Source: Alphaproteobacteria bacterium (GTDB taxonomy: Bacteria; Pseudomonadota; Alphaproteobacteria; Micropepsales; Micropepsaceae). Taken from it: a stretch of DNA of 55,461 nucleotides. Shown one piece after another: positions 1-13,165 of the stretch (position 1 is the first letter of the stretch; the number at the start of each line of letters is the position of its first letter). Location: the NCBI GenBank assembly GCA_013140995.1, contig JABFRX010000079.1, forward strand, positions 1-55,461, written 5' to 3'. A program made the translations under genes and the position numbers. The notes under the pieces are model-generated. The model did not search any database, was not told the origin of the DNA, and saw only the letters and a list, made by a program, of their open reading frames with translations.

Positions 1-79
1 CTCCACAGCCAAGCGTAACCTCCGGCGCCATCGCCGCGAAGTCGGCGTTGAACTGCGCGATGTCGAACTCGCGGTTCAT
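1..79 (-). CDS. nuoN: NADH-quinone oxidoreductase subunit N, N-terminal fragment
   Basis: Only the first 26 codons lie in the window; the gene runs off the left edge. The visible start reads [14 protein letters not shown] followed by APEVTLG, which resembles the beginning of the antiporter-like membrane subunit NuoN of complex I. The ATG overlaps the stop codon of nuoM in an ATGA arrangement, which suggests translational coupling. The identification rests mainly on position, since nuoN follows nuoM in this operon type. Confidence 0.85.
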   Translation of the reverse strand, partial: MNREFDIAQFNADFAAMAPEVTLGCG

Positions 80-1574
80 GGCGTCGGCTCCGTGATGGTC
101 TCGGCGGTCTTGAGCTTGCCGTTAATGTTGTCGAGCGTGCCTTCGATGGCAGCGCCCGTCATGTCGAAAAGCGGCTTTGGATAGAAGCCAAAAAACAGAG
201 TGGCAGCGACAAGCGGCGCGAGCACGATGATCTCGCGGCCGTTCATGTCTTCAATGTCGGCGAGCGATTTTTTCTCAAGCTCGCCAAACACCACGCGGCG
301 GTAGAGCCAGAGCGCGTAGGCCGCGCTCAAGATGACGCCCAAGGTTGCGATGATTGCGACGATCGAGTTTGCTTTGTAGGCGCCGACCAGTGCGAGGAAC
401 TCACCCACGAAGCCGCTGGTGCCGGGAAGGCCGACGTTAGCCATCGTGAAGACCATGAAGACCGCGGCATAGAGCGGCATCCGATTGACCAATCCGCCGT
501 AAGCCTTGATCTCGCGCGTGTGCATCCGGTCGTACACGACGCCGACGCACAAGAAGAGTGCGGCGGAAATGAAGCCGTGGCTGATCATCTGGATCACAGC
601 GCCGTCAACGCCTTGCCGGTTCAGCGCGAAGAGACCCATGGTGACGAAGCCCATGTGGGCGACAGACGAGTAGGCGATCAGCTTTTTGATGTCTTCCTGC
701 ATCAACGCGACGAGCGACGTGTAGACGATCGCGATGACCGAGAGCGCGAACATCATCGGCGCGAAATAGAGGCTCGCGTCCGGAAACATCGGCAACGAGA
801 AGCGCAGGAAGCCGTAGCCGCCCATCTTCAAGAGGATGCCGGCGAGGATGACCGATCCGGCCGTTGGGGCCTCGACGTGCGCGTCGGGCAGCCAGGTGTG
901 GACCGGCCACATCGGCAGCTTCACCGCGAAGGAGGCGAGGAAGGCCAGGAACAGCCACATCTGCATGTCGCGCGGGAAGCTGTAGTCGAGCAGTGCCACG
1001 ATGTCGGTGGTGCCCGAGATCACGTACATCGCCATGATGGCGACGAGCATGAGGACGGAGCCGAGCAACGTGTAGAGGAAGAACTTGAACGACGCGTAGA
1101 CGCGTCGCTGGCCGCCCCAGATACCGATGATCAGAAACATCGGGATCAAGCCGCCCTCGAAGAACAGGTAGAAGAGTACGAGATCGAGCGACACGAACAC
1201 GCCGACCATCAGCGTTTCGAGCACTAGGAACGCGATCATGTATTCCTTGATGCGCGTTTCGATCGAGGTCCAACTCGCCAGGATGCAGAGCGGCATCAGG
1301 AACGCGGTCAAGATCACGAACGGCAACGAGATGCCGTCGACGCCGAGGTGGTAGCGGATCGTGCCGCCAAGCCAGGCGTAGTTCTCGACAAGTTGGAACG
1401 ATTTCACCGACGGCTCGAACTCGCTCCACGCCCAAAGGGAGACACCGAACGTGACCAGAGTCGTGAAGAGGGCGATTTGGCGAGTCAACATGTCGCCGTT
1501 CGCACCGCGCGCCATGAACAAGATCATGGCGACGCCGACGAGGGGCAGGAATGTGGTGAGCGAGAGGATCACGT

Positions 1575-1578
<4 letters not shown>
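76..1578 (-). CDS. nuoM: NADH-quinone oxidoreductase subunit M
   Basis: This is a proton-pumping, Mrp-antiporter-like membrane subunit of respiratory complex I, about 500 residues and all transmembrane helices, as is usual for NuoM. The hallmark stretch with the conserved membrane Lys and Glu is visible ([16 protein letters not shown], then [16 protein letters not shown], then [14 protein letters not shown]). The start at [10 protein letters not shown] is chosen because its ATG overlaps the nuoL stop as ATGA. A start eight codons further upstream is open but would run deeper into nuoL. Confidence 0.97.
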
Positions 1579-3518
<1,940 letters not shown>

Positions 3519-3522
3519 GCCC

Positions 3523-3831
3523 TCAACCCTTCATGATGTTGACGTCTTCGACCGCGATCGTGCCGCGGTTGCGGAAGTAGACGACGAGAATCGCAAGGCC
3601 GATCGCGGCTTCCGCTGCCGCGACGGTGAGCACGAGGAGAGCGAAAACCTGGCCGCTCAAATCCCCCAAGAACGCCGAGAACGCGACCAGGTTGATGTTG
3701 ACCGAGAGCAGGATCAGCTCGATCGACATCAGGATGATGATGACGTTCTTTCGGTTCAGGAAGATGCCGAAGATGCCGATCGTGAACAGCGCCGCGGCGA
3801 CGGTCAGATAATGTCCAAGCCCGATGGCCAT
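3523..3831 (-). CDS. nuoK: NADH-quinone oxidoreductase subunit K
   Basis: NuoK is a small three-helix membrane subunit of complex I (102 residues, the usual length). The second helix contains the conserved membrane glutamate in [15 protein letters not shown], and the C-terminal part has the expected [20 protein letters not shown] segment with a second membrane glutamate. It lies 3 bp after nuoJ and 4 bp before nuoL, so it is read as part of one polycistronic message. Confidence 0.98.
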   Translation of the reverse strand: MAIGLGHYLTVAAALFTIGIFGIFLNRKNVIIILMSIELILLSVNINLVAFSAFLGDLSGQVFALLVLTVAAAEAAIGLAILVVYFRNRGTIAVEDVNIMKG

Positions 3832-3834
3832 GGG

Positions 3835-4437
3835 TTAGAGCCCCTCCCCCGGGCGGACCTTGCGCAGTTCCACGGCCTCGGCGCGGCGGCGGCCGACCTG
3901 GGCCGAGGCGCTCTGGCGCTTCACGCCTTCGCGGTGGCGAAGCGTTAAAACGATCGCGCCGATCATGGCGACGAGAAGCACCATGCCCGCGCCTTGGAAG
4001 ACGTGGACGTAGTTTGTGTACAGAATACGGCCCAGCGCTTCTGTGTTCGTGACACCCGCAGGCGTCGGGTGCGCAACGGTCAGTCCCGGCGAAAAGACCC
4101 AGGCGCTGCCGATGATTGCAAGCTCGCCGAAGAAGACCGCTGCTATTGCCATGCCCAGCGGCGCGTAGTTTAGGAACCCCTGGCGCAGCTCCGTGAAGTC
4201 GATGTCCAGCATCATCACGACGAAGAGGAAGAGCACGGCGACGGCGCCGACATAGACGACGACGAGCACCATCGCCAGGAACTCGGCGCCCAGCAGCACG
4301 AACAGCGCGGCGGCGTTGAAGAAGGCCAGGATCAGAAACAGCACCGAGTGCACGGGATTGCGCGCGCTCACCACAAGAAGCGCGGCGACGATCAGTACGG
4401 TTGCGAAGACGTAGAAGGCGACAGTCGCCAAAATCAC
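3835..4437 (-). CDS. nuoJ: NADH-quinone oxidoreductase subunit J
   Basis: NuoJ is a membrane subunit of complex I near the quinone channel (200 residues, five predicted helices). The motif NPVHSVLFLILAFFNAAALFVLLGAEFLA and the next helix VVYVGAVAVLFLFVVMMLDI are characteristic. A soluble, basic C-terminal tail rich in Arg follows the last helix. It starts 18 bp downstream of nuoI. Confidence 0.97.
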   Translation of the reverse strand: MILATVAFYVFATVLIVAALLVVSARNPVHSVLFLILAFFNAAALFVLLGAEFLAMVLVVVYVGAVAVLFLFVVMMLDIDFTELRQGFLNYAPLGMAIAAVFFGELAIIGSAWVFSPGLTVAHPTPAGVTNTEALGRILYTNYVHVFQGAGMVLLVAMIGAIVLTLRHREGVKRQSASAQVGRRRAEAVELRKVRPGEGL

Positions 4438-4455
4438 GGTCCAAAGTCCTTTGCG

Positions 4456-4932
4456 TCAGCGGTAAGGGGCGTCGAGCTCCAGGTTCTTTGCGATCTCGCG
4501 TTCCCACCGGTCGCCGTTCGCGAGCAGCTTTGCCTTGTCGTAGAGCAGCTCTTCGCGGGTCTCGGTGGCGAACTCGAAGTTCGGCCCTTCGACAATTGCG
4601 TCGACTGGGCACGCCTCTTGGCAGAAACCGCAGTAGATGCATTTGACCATGTCGATGTCGTAGCGCGTCGTACGGCGCGAACCGTCGTCGCGCGGTTCGG
4701 CCTCGATCGTGATCGCCTGCGCGGGGCAAATCGCCTCGCAAAGTTTGCAGGCGATGCAGCGCTCTTCCCCGTTCGAATAGCGGCGCAGCGCATGCTCGCC
4801 GCGGAAGCGGGGCGAGAGCGCGCCTTTCTCGAACGGGTAGTTCAGCGTCTTCTTTGGGCTGACCAGGTACTTCATCGCAAGCCAGAAGCCCTGGAGGAAG
4901 TCGACCATAAAGATCATTCGCAGGAACTGCAT
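4456..4932 (-). CDS. nuoI: NADH-quinone oxidoreductase subunit I, 2x[4Fe-4S] protein
   Basis: NuoI carries the two tetranuclear clusters (N6a, N6b) that lead electrons toward the quinone site. Two ferredoxin motifs are visible: C59[11 protein letters not shown] and C98[11 protein letters not shown], all eight ligands intact. The protein has 158 residues, close to the short alphaproteobacterial/mitochondrial TYKY form. The start ATG lies 4 bp after the nuoH stop. Confidence 0.98.
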   Translation of the reverse strand: MQFLRMIFMVDFLQGFWLAMKYLVSPKKTLNYPFEKGALSPRFRGEHALRRYSNGEERCIACKLCEAICPAQAITIEAEPRDDGSRRTTRYDIDMVKCIYCGFCQEACPVDAIVEGPNFEFATETREELLYDKAKLLANGDRWEREIAKNLELDAPYR

Positions 4933-4936
4933 GGCC

Positions 4937-5998
4937 CTACCCCGGCAACTTATCGAAAGCGATGAGGTAGCCCGCTGTGAGGACGACCCAGAACAGCGAG
5001 ATCGGCAGGAAAAACTTCCAGCCGATGCGCATCAGCTGATCGTAGCGGTAACGCGGCACGATCGCCTTCACCATCGCGAACAGGAAAAAGATCATCCAGA
5101 TTTTGATGATGAACCAGATGACGCCAGGAATCCAAGTGAACGGGGCTATGTCGATAGGCGGGTGCCAGCCGCCCAAGAACATGATCGCCATCATCGCGCA
5201 CATGAGGACGATGGCGACGTATTCGGAAAGCATGAACAGCAGGTACGGCGTCGAGGAGTACTCCACCATGAAGCCGGCTACGAGTTCGGACTCGGCCTCC
5301 GGCAGATCGAACGGCGGGCGGTTCGTTTCGGCCAAGGCCGAGATGAAGAAGACGACCGCCATCGGCAGCAGATGGCTGAACAGGTACCAATGGTGGATGC
5401 CGCCGCCCTGGGCCTCGACGATCTTCGAAAGGTTTAGCGTGCCCGCCGTGAGAAGCACGGTGATCACCACGAAACCGATCGAGACTTCGTAGGAGACCAT
5501 TTGCGCAGCGGACCGGAGCGCGCCCAGGAACGGATATTTCGAGTTCGACGCCCAGCCGCCCATGATGATGCCGTACACGCCAAGCGAGGAGATCGCGAAG
5601 ATGTAGAGGACGCCGACATTGATGTCGGCAAAGACCCAACCGTCCGCGACGGGCACGACCGCCCAAGCGCCGAGCGCGAGCGTCGTCGAGACGAGCGGGG
5701 CTAGGAAGAAGACGCCCTTGTTGGCGCCGGAGGGTATGATGATTTCCTTGAAGACGAATTTGAGCAGGTCCGCGAAAGACTGCAGCAGGCCATAGGGGCC
5801 GACGACATTCGGGCCACGCCGCATTTGCACCGCCGCCCAGACCTTGCGGTCGAACAGCAGGATGAAAGCGATCATGATCAGGAGGCTTGCGATAAAGACG
5901 AACATCAACGCCGCCATGCCAACGAGATCGAGCCAGAACGCGTTCGGCCAATAGAAGTCGAGCAGCGCTTCGTTCCATGAGTTGAGCCACGCGGTCAT
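4937..5998 (-). CDS. nuoH: NADH-quinone oxidoreductase subunit H
   Basis: NuoH/ND1 is the membrane subunit that forms most of the quinone-binding chamber (353 residues). Conserved loops are present: [19 protein letters not shown] near residue 50 and [23 protein letters not shown] with the charged residues of the quinone pocket. About eight transmembrane helices are predicted by eye. It sits 4 bp from both nuoG and nuoI. Confidence 0.98.
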   Translation of the reverse strand: MTAWLNSWNEALLDFYWPNAFWLDLVGMAALMFVFIASLLIMIAFILLFDRKVWAAVQMRRGPNVVGPYGLLQSFADLLKFVFKEIIIPSGANKGVFFLAPLVSTTLALGAWAVVPVADGWVFADINVGVLYIFAISSLGVYGIIMGGWASNSKYPFLGALRSAAQMVSYEVSIGFVVITVLLTAGTLNLSKIVEAQGGGIHHWYLFSHLLPMAVVFFISALAETNRPPFDLPEAESELVAGFMVEYSSTPYLLFMLSEYVAIVLMCAMMAIMFLGGWHPPIDIAPFTWIPGVIWFIIKIWMIFFLFAMVKAIVPRYRYDQLMRIGWKFFLPISLFWVVLTAGYLIAFDKLPG

Positions 5999-6002
5999 CG
6001 CC

Positions 6003-8117
6003 CTACTCCGCCGCAGCGCTTAGGCGCGGTTTGACGAACGTCGTGCTGCACTCTGCCATCACGTTGCTGGCACGGGCGATCGGGTTCGTGAGGTAGAAGT
6101 CTCTGACCGGGTATTCGAACGGCGTTTTGGCGATGGTGCCAACGGCGCCGATATTCGCCCAGATCGCCGCGTCGGCGCCGGTGTTCGCTGGTACGCGGTC
6201 GAGTTCCGCGAAATGCGGTGCGTCTTTTAGCACCGCTTGGCGGAGCGCACCCAGATCGTCGTAGGGCAATCGCTTGCCGAGTGCGTCAGACAGCGCGCGG
6301 ATGATCGCCCAGTCTTCGCGGGCGTCCCCGGGCGGGAACGCGGCACGCCCGGCGCGTTGCACGCGGCCCTCTGTGTTGACGTAGGTGCCGTTCTGTTCGG
6401 TGTAGGCGGCCCCGGGTAGAATGACGTCGGCGCGGTGTGCGCCGGCGTCACCGTGCGAGCCTTGGTAGACGACGAACGCCTGACCCAGCTTCTTCGTGTC
6501 GATCTCATCGGCGCCGAGCAGGTAGACGAAGTCGATGTCCCCGCGTGCGGTGGCATCGAGGATCGCGATGGTATCCTTGCCACCCTTTTGAGGCAGGAAG
6601 CCGAGGTCGAGCGCGCCGACGCGGGCGGCAGCCGTGTGCAACACGTTAAAGCCGTTCCAACCGCCCTCGCCCGCTGGTCCGATCATGCCGGTGTTGCGGG
6701 CAATCTGGGCGGCCGCGTCGAGGATCGCGGCGCCGTCGGGACGGGCGAGTGCGCCTTGGCCGACGATAAGCATTGGGCGCTTTGCGCTTTTGAGAACGTC
6801 GAATGCGCGGTGCTTACCCGCCGCGATGTCGACGAGGTCGGCCGGGTTGTTGTCGAGATCCTGCACCTGATAGGTCAGATCGAAGCGCGAGCCGATGCGC
6901 ATGGTCTTGAGGTCATTGCGCATCCACGCTTTGCGGATGCGCGCGTTGACGATCGGCGCTTCCCAACGCGGGTTGGTTCCGATGAGCAGCAGCGCATCGG
7001 CGTGCTCTATCCCGGCAATCGTGGTGTTGAAGAGATAGCCTTGGCGCGGGCCGTGTCCGATCTTCGCGCCGTCTTGGCGGCAGTCGAGGCTGGCGACGCT
7101 GAGTGCCAGCATCAGGTCTTTGAGAGCTTTGATTGGTTCGGCACTTACGAGATCGCCGACGAGGGCGGCCATTCGCTCAGGCCGCGTCGACTTCACGTGG
7201 CCGGCAATGACCGAGAACGCTTCTTGCCACGACGCCGGTTGCAGTTTGCCGTTGCGGCGGATGTAGGGCTTGTCGAGGCGTTGGCGGCGCAAACCATCCC
7301 ATACGAAGCGAGTCTTATCGGAGATCCACTCCTCGTTGACCTCCTCGTTTATGCGCGGCAGAAAGCGCATGACTTCACTACCCCGGGCATCCACGCGGAT
7401 CGCGGAACCGACAGCGTCCATAACGTCCACGGATTCGGTTTTCGTCAGTTCCCAAGGGCGCGCGTTGAACTTGTACGGCTTCGACGTCAGCGCGCCGACG
7501 GGGCAGAGATCGATCACGTTGCCGGAAAGTTCCGACGACATCGCGTGCTCGAGGTACGTCGTGATCTCCATATCTTCGCCGCGGCCCGTAGCGCCGATTT
7601 CGTCGACACCCGCGACTTCCGCCGCGAAGCGGACGCAACGCGTGCAGTGGATGCAGCGCGTCATGATCGTGTTGACGAGCGGACCCATGTTCTTGTCGGT
7701 AACGGCGCGCTTGTTCTCCTCGAAGCGGGCGAACTTCGCGTGGCCATAGGCCATGGCCTGGTCTTGCAGGTCGCACTCGCCGCCCTGGTCGCAGATCGGG
7801 CAGTCGAGCGGGTGGTTGATGAGCAGGAACTCCATCACCCCTTCGCGCGCCTTTTTCACAAGCGGCGACTTCGTGTTGACCACCGGCGGTTCGTTGTTTG
7901 GGCCCGGGCGGCAGTCGCGCACACCCCAGGCGCAGGAGGCTACCGGCTTCGGCGAACCCTTCAGCTCGACGAGGCACATGCGGCAGTTGCCCGCGATCGA
8001 CAGACGTTCGTGATAGCAAAAGCGCGGGATCTCGGCGCCCGCCGCTTCGCAGGCCTGCAGCAGAGTGTAGTCCGCCGGAACGTCGATTTCCTTGCCGTCG
8101 ATGATAAGTCTGGTCAT
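6003..8117 (-). CDS. nuoG: NADH-quinone oxidoreductase subunit G
   Basis: This is the large iron-sulfur subunit of the peripheral arm. The N-terminal [2Fe-2S] ligands are C34, C45, C48 and C62. The His-Cys3 cluster site follows around H102, C106, C109 and C115, then a [4Fe-4S] set at C155, C158, C161 and C205. The remainder is the molybdopterin-oxidoreductase-like fold without a cofactor role in this family. The start at [10 protein letters not shown] (8117) is preferred because it begins 4 bp after the nuoF stop; an ATG 39 bases upstream would overlap nuoF. Confidence 0.97.
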   Translation of the reverse strand: MTRLIIDGKEIDVPADYTLLQACEAAGAEIPRFCYHERLSIAGNCRMCLVELKGSPKPVASCAWGVRDCRPGPNNEPPVVNTKSPLVKKAREGVMEFLLINHPLDCPICDQGGECDLQDQAMAYGHAKFARFEENKRAVTDKNMGPLVNTIMTRCIHCTRCVRFAAEVAGVDEIGATGRGEDMEITTYLEHAMSSELSGNVIDLCPVGALTSKPYKFNARPWELTKTESVDVMDAVGSAIRVDARGSEVMRFLPRINEEVNEEWISDKTRFVWDGLRRQRLDKPYIRRNGKLQPASWQEAFSVIAGHVKSTRPERMAALVGDLVSAEPIKALKDLMLALSVASLDCRQDGAKIGHGPRQGYLFNTTIAGIEHADALLLIGTNPRWEAPIVNARIRKAWMRNDLKTMRIGSRFDLTYQVQDLDNNPADLVDIAAGKHRAFDVLKSAKRPMLIVGQGALARPDGAAILDAAAQIARNTGMIGPAGEGGWNGFNVLHTAAARVGALDLGFLPQKGGKDTIAILDATARGDIDFVYLLGADEIDTKKLGQAFVVYQGSHGDAGAHRADVILPGAAYTEQNGTYVNTEGRVQRAGRAAFPPGDAREDWAIIRALSDALGKRLPYDDLGALRQAVLKDAPHFAELDRVPANTGADAAIWANIGAVGTIAKTPFEYPVRDFYLTNPIARASNVMAECSTTFVKPRLSAAAE

Positions 8118-8121
8118 CGCC

Positions 8122-9420
8122 CTACTCCGCCGCGGCCATGGCGGGTTTGCTCGCACGTTTGGCGTTGATGCGGCGTTCGATTTCGGTGCGGAAGTGGCGG
8201 ATTAGGCCTTGGATCGGCCACGCCGCTGCATCGCCAAGCGCGCAGATCGTGTGACCTTCGACTTGGTAGGTCACTTCGAGCAGCAGATCGATCTCCTTGG
8301 GCTCAGCATCGCCGGTGACGAGACGCTCCATTACGCGCCACATCCAGCCGGTGCCTTCGCGGCACGGCGTGCACTGGCCGCAGGATTCGTGCTTGTAAAA
8401 ACGCGCGAGGCGCGCGATCGCCTTCACAATGTCGGTCGAGCGGTCCATGACGATGACGGCCGCTGTGCCGAGGCCCGACCTCACGTCGCGCAGACTGTCG
8501 AAATCCATCAGCACCGTGTCGCAGATCGACTTCGGGATCAGCGGCACGGACGATCCGCCGGGGATGACCGCGAGCAGATTGTCCCAACCGCCGCGCACGC
8601 CACCACAATGTTTGTCGATGAGTTCGCGGAGAGGGATGCCCATCTCCTCTTCGACGTTGCAGGGCTTGTTCACGTGGCCGGAGATGCAGAAGAGCTTCGT
8701 GCCCGTGTTGTTCGGGCGGCCGAGTGCCGAGAACCACGCAGCGCCACGGCGGAGGATTTCCGGCGCGACTGCGATCGACTCGACGTTGTTGACCGTCGTC
8801 GGGCAACCGTAGAGGCCCACGTTCGCGGGGAACGGCGGCTTCAGGCGCGGCATGCCCTTTTTGCCTTCGAGGCTTTCGAGGAGCGCAGTTTCTTCGCCGC
8901 AGATGTAGGCACCGGCACCGTGATGGACGTAGCAATCGAAGTCCCAGCCGGAGCCGGCCGCGTTCTTACCGAACAGGCCCGCCGCGTAACACTCCTCAAT
9001 CGCCGCTTCGAGACGCTTGTATTCGATGCGGAACTCGCCGCGCACGTAGATGTAGCAAGCGTGCGCGTTCATCGCGAAGCTTGCGATCAAGCAGCCTTCC
9101 AACAACGTGTGCGGATCGTGCCGCATGATATCGCGGTCCTTGCACGTGCCGGGTTCGGACTCGTCCGCGTTGACGACGAGGTAGGCCGGGCGGCCGTCCG
9201 ACGCCTTCGGCATGAACGACCATTTGAGGCCGGTTGGGAAGCCCGCGCCGCCGCGGCCGCGCAAGCCCGACTTCTTCATCTCGTCGATGATCCAGTCGCG
9301 GCCCTTTGCGATGATGTCCTTCGTGCCGTCCCAGTTGCCGCGTTTGCGCGCGGCGGGGAGGCGCCAATCATGGACGCCGTAGAGGTTCGTGAAGATGCGG
9401 TCTTTATCGGAAAGCATCAT
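8122..9420 (-). CDS. nuoF: NADH-quinone oxidoreductase subunit F, NADH/FMN-binding
   Basis: NuoF binds NADH and FMN and starts electron transfer. The glycine-rich nucleotide loop [10 protein letters not shown] is at residues 55-64, the NADH/FMN motif [16 protein letters not shown] at 168-183, and the N3 [4Fe-4S] ligands are C347, C350, C353 and C393 ([12 protein letters not shown]). It has 432 residues, a normal length. Two ATGs in tandem open the gene; the first gives the ATGA overlap with nuoE, and a start one codon later (9417) is equally possible. Confidence 0.98.
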   Translation of the reverse strand: MMLSDKDRIFTNLYGVHDWRLPAARKRGNWDGTKDIIAKGRDWIIDEMKKSGLRGRGGAGFPTGLKWSFMPKASDGRPAYLVVNADESEPGTCKDRDIMRHDPHTLLEGCLIASFAMNAHACYIYVRGEFRIEYKRLEAAIEECYAAGLFGKNAAGSGWDFDCYVHHGAGAYICGEETALLESLEGKKGMPRLKPPFPANVGLYGCPTTVNNVESIAVAPEILRRGAAWFSALGRPNNTGTKLFCISGHVNKPCNVEEEMGIPLRELIDKHCGGVRGGWDNLLAVIPGGSSVPLIPKSICDTVLMDFDSLRDVRSGLGTAAVIVMDRSTDIVKAIARLARFYKHESCGQCTPCREGTGWMWRVMERLVTGDAEPKEIDLLLEVTYQVEGHTICALGDAAAWPIQGLIRHFRTEIERRINAKRASKPAMAAAE

Positions 9421-10037
9421 CCGCCCTTCGTATACAGAGATGCGTCGGTAAGTGTCTGCGGACCGCCTTCGGGTGCCGAGGTTTGGCGGCCGATCTGCGA
9501 GCCCGGCTTCGGCTTACGGCCGGCGCGCAGGTCGTTGATAATCCCTTCGGTACGGGCACCGTCAACGTCTTCGTAGAAGTCGTCGCCGATTTGGATGATC
9601 GGCGCGTTTACGCACGCGCCCAGGCACTCGACTTCCATCCACGACAGCTTGCCGTCGGCGGAGACGGATTCAGCGTGCGGGTGGATGTGCTTCTTGCAGG
9701 CGGCGACCACGGCATCGGAACCGCGCAGCCAGCACGGCGTCGTCGTGCAGACCTGCAGCAGGTGCTGACCCACCGGTTTCAAATTGAACATCGTGTAGAA
9801 CGTCGCGATCTCGAGCACGCGGATCGGCGACATGCCCAGCATTTCGCCGATCACACGCATCATCGGCTCGGTAACGTGGCCGCCGTTCTGCTCCTGCGCG
9901 CGCCACAGCAATGGTGTGACCGCGGAGGCTTGGCGGCCTTCGGGATACTTCTTCATCTGCTTCTGCGCCCACGCGAGATTATCCGGCGTAAACGCGAAGG
10001 ACGCAGGTTGATCGGGCGCGAGGCGGCGGAGGCTCAT
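9417..10037 (-). CDS. nuoE: NADH-quinone oxidoreductase subunit E, [2Fe-2S] protein
   Basis: NuoE is the 24-kDa-type thioredoxin-like subunit with the N1a [2Fe-2S] cluster. The four ligands are C97, C102, C138 and C142 (QVCTTTPCW and [10 protein letters not shown]). The 206 residues include a C-terminal tail of about 35 residues rich in Gly, Pro, Ser and Thr after the fold ends, which looks disordered. Start and stop overlap the neighbouring genes by ATGA. Confidence 0.97.
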   Translation of the reverse strand: MSLRRLAPDQPASFAFTPDNLAWAQKQMKKYPEGRQASAVTPLLWRAQEQNGGHVTEPMMRVIGEMLGMSPIRVLEIATFYTMFNLKPVGQHLLQVCTTTPCWLRGSDAVVAACKKHIHPHAESVSADGKLSWMEVECLGACVNAPIIQIGDDFYEDVDGARTEGIINDLRAGRKPKPGSQIGRQTSAPEGGPQTLTDASLYTKGG

Positions 10038-11221
10038 CTATCAATCTCCCCAAACACGATGTCGAGGGAGCCTAAGATCGCGGAGACGTCGGCGATCATG
10101 TGGCCTTTGCAGAGAAAGTCCATCGCCTGCAAATGCGGAAATCCCGGCGCGCGGATTTTGCAGCGGTAGGGTTTGTTCGAGCCGTCGCTCACCAGGTACA
10201 CACCAAACTCGCCCTTCGGCGCTTCGACGCACGCATACACTTCGCCTTCCGGCACGTGGTAGCCTTCGGTGTAAAGCTTGAAGTGATGGATCAAGGCTTC
10301 CATCGACTGCTTCATCTCCGCGCGCTTCGGCGGGGTGACTTTGCCCGAACCTTCGTGCACCGGACCTTTCGGCATTCTCTCGATGCACTGCTTCATGATC
10401 TTCGTCGACTCGCGCATCTCTTCCATGCGGCAGAGGTAGCGGTCGTAGCAGTCGCCGTTTTTGCCGACGGGGATGTCGAATTCGAGGTCGGAGTAGCACT
10501 CGTAAGGCTGCGCCCGGCGCAGATCCCACGCCATGCCGGATCCGCGCACCATAACGCCGGAGAAGCCCCATGCGAGCGCGACCTCGGGCGTCACGACGCC
10601 GATGTCGACGTTGCGCTGCTTGAAGATGCGGTTTTCGGTCAGCAGCGTCTCGAGGTCGTCGACGACCTTCGGGAACTCCTCGCACCACTTGTAAATGTCG
10701 TCGAGCAGCTTCTGCGGCAGGTCTTGGTGCACGCCGCCGGGCCGCACATAGGCTGCGTGCATCCGCGAACCGCTGGCGCGCTCATAGAAGATCATCAACT
10801 TCTCGCGCTCTTCGAAGCCCCAGACCGGCGGCGTCAAGGCGCCCACGTCCATCGCCTGCGTCGTGGTGTTCAGGATGTGCGAGAGAATTCGGCCGATTTC
10901 GCTGTAGAGGACGCGGATGTATTGCGCGCGCGGCGGCACTGTGATGCCGCAGAGTTTTTCGACGGCGAGCGCGAAGGCGTGCTCCTGATTCATCGGCGCG
11001 ACGTAGTCGAGACGGTCGAAGTACGGCACGGCCTGGAGATACGTTTTGTTTTCGATCAGCTTCTCGGTGCCGCGATGCAGCAGACCGATATGCGGATCGA
11101 CGCGCTCCACGATCTCGCCGTCGAGTTCCAGTACCAAGCGCAACACGCCGTGGGCCGCGGGATGCTGCGGCCCGAAATTCAGGTTCATGTTGCGTATTTT
11201 TGGCTCGGTCGCGGCGGTCAT
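10034..11221 (-). CDS. nuoD: NADH-quinone oxidoreductase subunit D
   Basis: NuoD is the 49-kDa-type subunit related to the large subunit of NiFe hydrogenases and forms the quinone head-group site. Signature stretches [21 protein letters not shown] and [13 protein letters not shown] are near the N terminus, and the C terminus ends in the family-typical DIVFGEIDR. The start at [11 protein letters not shown] (395 residues) overlaps the nuoC stop by ATGA. An upstream ATG 51 bases away would lie within nuoC and is rejected. Confidence 0.98.
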   Translation of the reverse strand: MTAATEPKIRNMNLNFGPQHPAAHGVLRLVLELDGEIVERVDPHIGLLHRGTEKLIENKTYLQAVPYFDRLDYVAPMNQEHAFALAVEKLCGITVPPRAQYIRVLYSEIGRILSHILNTTTQAMDVGALTPPVWGFEEREKLMIFYERASGSRMHAAYVRPGGVHQDLPQKLLDDIYKWCEEFPKVVDDLETLLTENRIFKQRNVDIGVVTPEVALAWGFSGVMVRGSGMAWDLRRAQPYECYSDLEFDIPVGKNGDCYDRYLCRMEEMRESTKIMKQCIERMPKGPVHEGSGKVTPPKRAEMKQSMEALIHHFKLYTEGYHVPEGEVYACVEAPKGEFGVYLVSDGSNKPYRCKIRAPGFPHLQAMDFLCKGHMIADVSAILGSLDIVFGEIDR

Positions 11222-11823
11222 TGTTTCGCGGCCTTCTCGTCGCCGGGCAGGATGTGCTTGGCGCCTTCCCACGGCGACATGAAATCGAATTTGCGGAAGT
11301 CTTGGACGAGCTTCACGGGTTCATACACGACGCGCTTCTGCTCGTCATCGTACCGCACTTCGACGAAACCGGTCAGCGGGAAGTCTTTGCGCAGCGGATA
11401 ACCGGTGAAGCCATAGTCCGTTAGGATACGGCGAAGGTCCGGATGATCGGAGAATTGGATGCCGTACATATCGAATGCTTCGCGCTCGAACCAGTTGGCA
11501 GCCGGCCAGACGGCGGCGGCAGAGGGGACCGGCGTCGCTTCGTCGGTTTCAACCTTGATGCGAACGCGCTGGTTCAGGTGCAAACTCAGCAAGTGATAGA
11601 CGACGTCGAACCGCTTCGGCCGATTGGGATAGTCGGCGCCGCAAATGTCTACGAGTTGCGAGAAGCGGCACGCTTGGTCGTCGCGGAGAAAGGTGAGCAG
11701 ACCAACCAACGTGTCCGGCGCGGCGGTCAACGTCAGCTCGCCGTAGACGATCTTCGTGGTGATTCCAAAACCGCCGCGTTGGTTTTGGATGTGGTCGCCA
11801 AGGGCTTTGATCAAATCTGTCAT
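11218..11823 (-). CDS. nuoC: NADH-quinone oxidoreductase subunit C
   Basis: NuoC is the 30-kDa-type subunit of the peripheral arm (201 residues). The family motif [30 protein letters not shown] is intact from about residue 110, followed by [13 protein letters not shown]. It is a separate gene here, unlike the NuoCD fusion of enterobacteria. It starts 7 bp after nuoB. Confidence 0.98.
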   Translation of the reverse strand: MTDLIKALGDHIQNQRGGFGITTKIVYGELTLTAAPDTLVGLLTFLRDDQACRFSQLVDICGADYPNRPKRFDVVYHLLSLHLNQRVRIKVETDEATPVPSAAAVWPAANWFEREAFDMYGIQFSDHPDLRRILTDYGFTGYPLRKDFPLTGFVEVRYDDEQKRVVYEPVKLVQDFRKFDFMSPWEGAKHILPGDEKAAKQ

Positions 11824-11830
11824 CTGCCCC

Positions 11831-12382
11831 TCAGCGGAGAATGTTGCCGGTGCGGCGGATCTTCTTTTGCAGAAGCATCACGCCGTAAACCAACGCCTCG
11901 GCTGTCGGCGGACAACCCGGGATGTAGATATCGACCGGCACGACGCGATCGCAACCGCGCACCACTGCATAAGAATAATGGTAGTAGCCGCCGCCGTTCG
12001 CGCACGAGCCCATCGAGATCACGTACCGCGGCTCCGGCATCTGGTCGTAGACCTTGCGCAGTGCCGGGGCCATTTTATTTGTGAGCGTGCCGGCCACGAT
12101 CATCACGTCGGACTGGCGCGGGCTTGCGCGCGGGGCGAAGCCGAAGCGTTCGAGATCGTAACGCGGCATCGAGGCCTGCATCATCTCGACCGCGCAGCAG
12201 GCAAGCCCGAACGTCATCCACATCAGCGAACCCGTACGGGCCCAAGTGATGAGGTCATCGGCGCGGGCGACGAGGAAGCCCTTGTTGTCGAGTTCTTCGC
12301 GGGCGTTCAAGAAGAAGGGATCGTTCGGGTCGATGGGGCGGCTTACCCCCTCGACGCCTGCGCGGGCTGAGGTCACTCCCAT
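11831..12382 (-). CDS. nuoB: NADH-quinone oxidoreductase subunit B, N2 cluster protein
   Basis: NuoB carries the N2 [4Fe-4S] cluster, the last cluster before quinone. The unusual tandem-cysteine ligand pair is visible in [10 protein letters not shown] (C62, C63) with C127 in GSCANGGG and C157 in [10 protein letters not shown] chose the start at MGVTSARAG (183 residues) because an AAGGGG ribosome-binding sequence precedes it; an ATG seven codons upstream lacks one. It overlaps the nuoA end by 10 bp. Confidence 0.97.
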   Translation of the reverse strand: MGVTSARAGVEGVSRPIDPNDPFFLNAREELDNKGFLVARADDLITWARTGSLMWMTFGLACCAVEMMQASMPRYDLERFGFAPRASPRQSDVMIVAGTLTNKMAPALRKVYDQMPEPRYVISMGSCANGGGYYHYSYAVVRGCDRVVPVDIYIPGCPPTAEALVYGVMLLQKKIRRTGNILR

Positions 12383-12738
12383 TCGAGCGCCCCTTTCTTC
12401 CATTCGTAGATGAAGCCGACGGTCAGGATGCCAAGGAAGGTCACCATCGACCAGAAGCCGAAGAGGCCGGTCTGTTTCAGGGTGATCGCCCAGGGAAACA
12501 GGAACGTCACCTCAAGGTCGAAGATGATGAAGAGAATGGCGACCAGGTAGAAGCGCACGTCGAACTTCATGCGGGCGTCGTCGAACGCGTTGAAACCGCA
12601 CTCGTAGGCCGAGAGTTTTTCAGGGTCGGGTTTCGATGGGGCGACCAGTAGCGGCAGCACCATCAACACGAGGGCCAAGACGCCCGATAGACCCAAGAAG
12701 ATCACGATCGGCAAATAGTCGGCGAGGATGTCCGTCAT
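12373..12738 (-). CDS. nuoA: NADH-quinone oxidoreductase subunit A
   Basis: NuoA is a three-helix membrane subunit (121 residues) and the first gene of the operon. The conserved [32 protein letters not shown] segment is intact, including the loop that carries the quinone-linked cysteine (YECG). About 250 bp separate it from the next gene on its 5' side, so the operon promoter should lie in 12740-12930, but I could not pick a convincing -35/-10 pair there. Confidence 0.98.
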   Translation of the reverse strand: MTDILADYLPIVIFLGLSGVLALVLMVLPLLVAPSKPDPEKLSAYECGFNAFDDARMKFDVRFYLVAILFIIFDLEVTFLFPWAITLKQTGLFGFWSMVTFLGILTVGFIYEWKKGALEWE

Positions 12739-12939
12739 CGGTGCCCAAACGGGCCCGCACGGCGTGCGCGCCCTGCCCTCTTTGGTGCCCCGCGGATAGA
12801 CTCACCGCAGGCCACAAATCAGCCCAAATTCCGGGGCGGAAGCTAAAGATTGTGCACCGCAAAGCAAGCGCTTTGGCGTGGCGTTCATGCGACAGATTTG
12901 GAGAGAAGTTTCAGAGGGTTCGGCGTGTGACTGGCTGCC

Positions 12940-12992
12940 CGCCTTCGCCTTGGGCTTCGGTGTGGCACATTCGCTTGCTTTGCAAGCGAATG

Positions 12993-12994
<2 letters not shown>
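12940..12994. repeat. GC-rich head plus perfect hairpin next to tRNA-Asp (REP-like)
   Basis: A head (12940-12966, containing CTTCGCCTTGGGCTTCGG) is followed by a perfect 13-bp inverted repeat with a TTT loop (left arm 12966-12978, right arm 12982-12994). The right arm reaches into the CCA end of tRNA-Asp, and the hairpin lies directly 3' of the tRNA on its own strand. No T-run follows, so it is not a classical terminator. A related head lies beside tRNA-Val at 15718-15744. Confidence 0.6.
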
Positions 12995-13069
<75 letters not shown>

Positions 13070-13165
13070 CGCATAAGGGCAAAACGGCGGCCCAACTGGC
13101 TGGCCGCCGGAAGGCGGTGGGTGTACTGAACGGACCCCTAAGTGTCAAGCAAACCCAAGGGAATC

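Noticed and set aside
6435-8168. Plus-strand open frame of 577 codons
   Set aside because: It is antisense to nuoG, which has all its iron-sulfur ligands.
12739-12930. nuo operon promoter
   Set aside because: Several AT-richer patches are present but none has a properly spaced -35/-10 pair.
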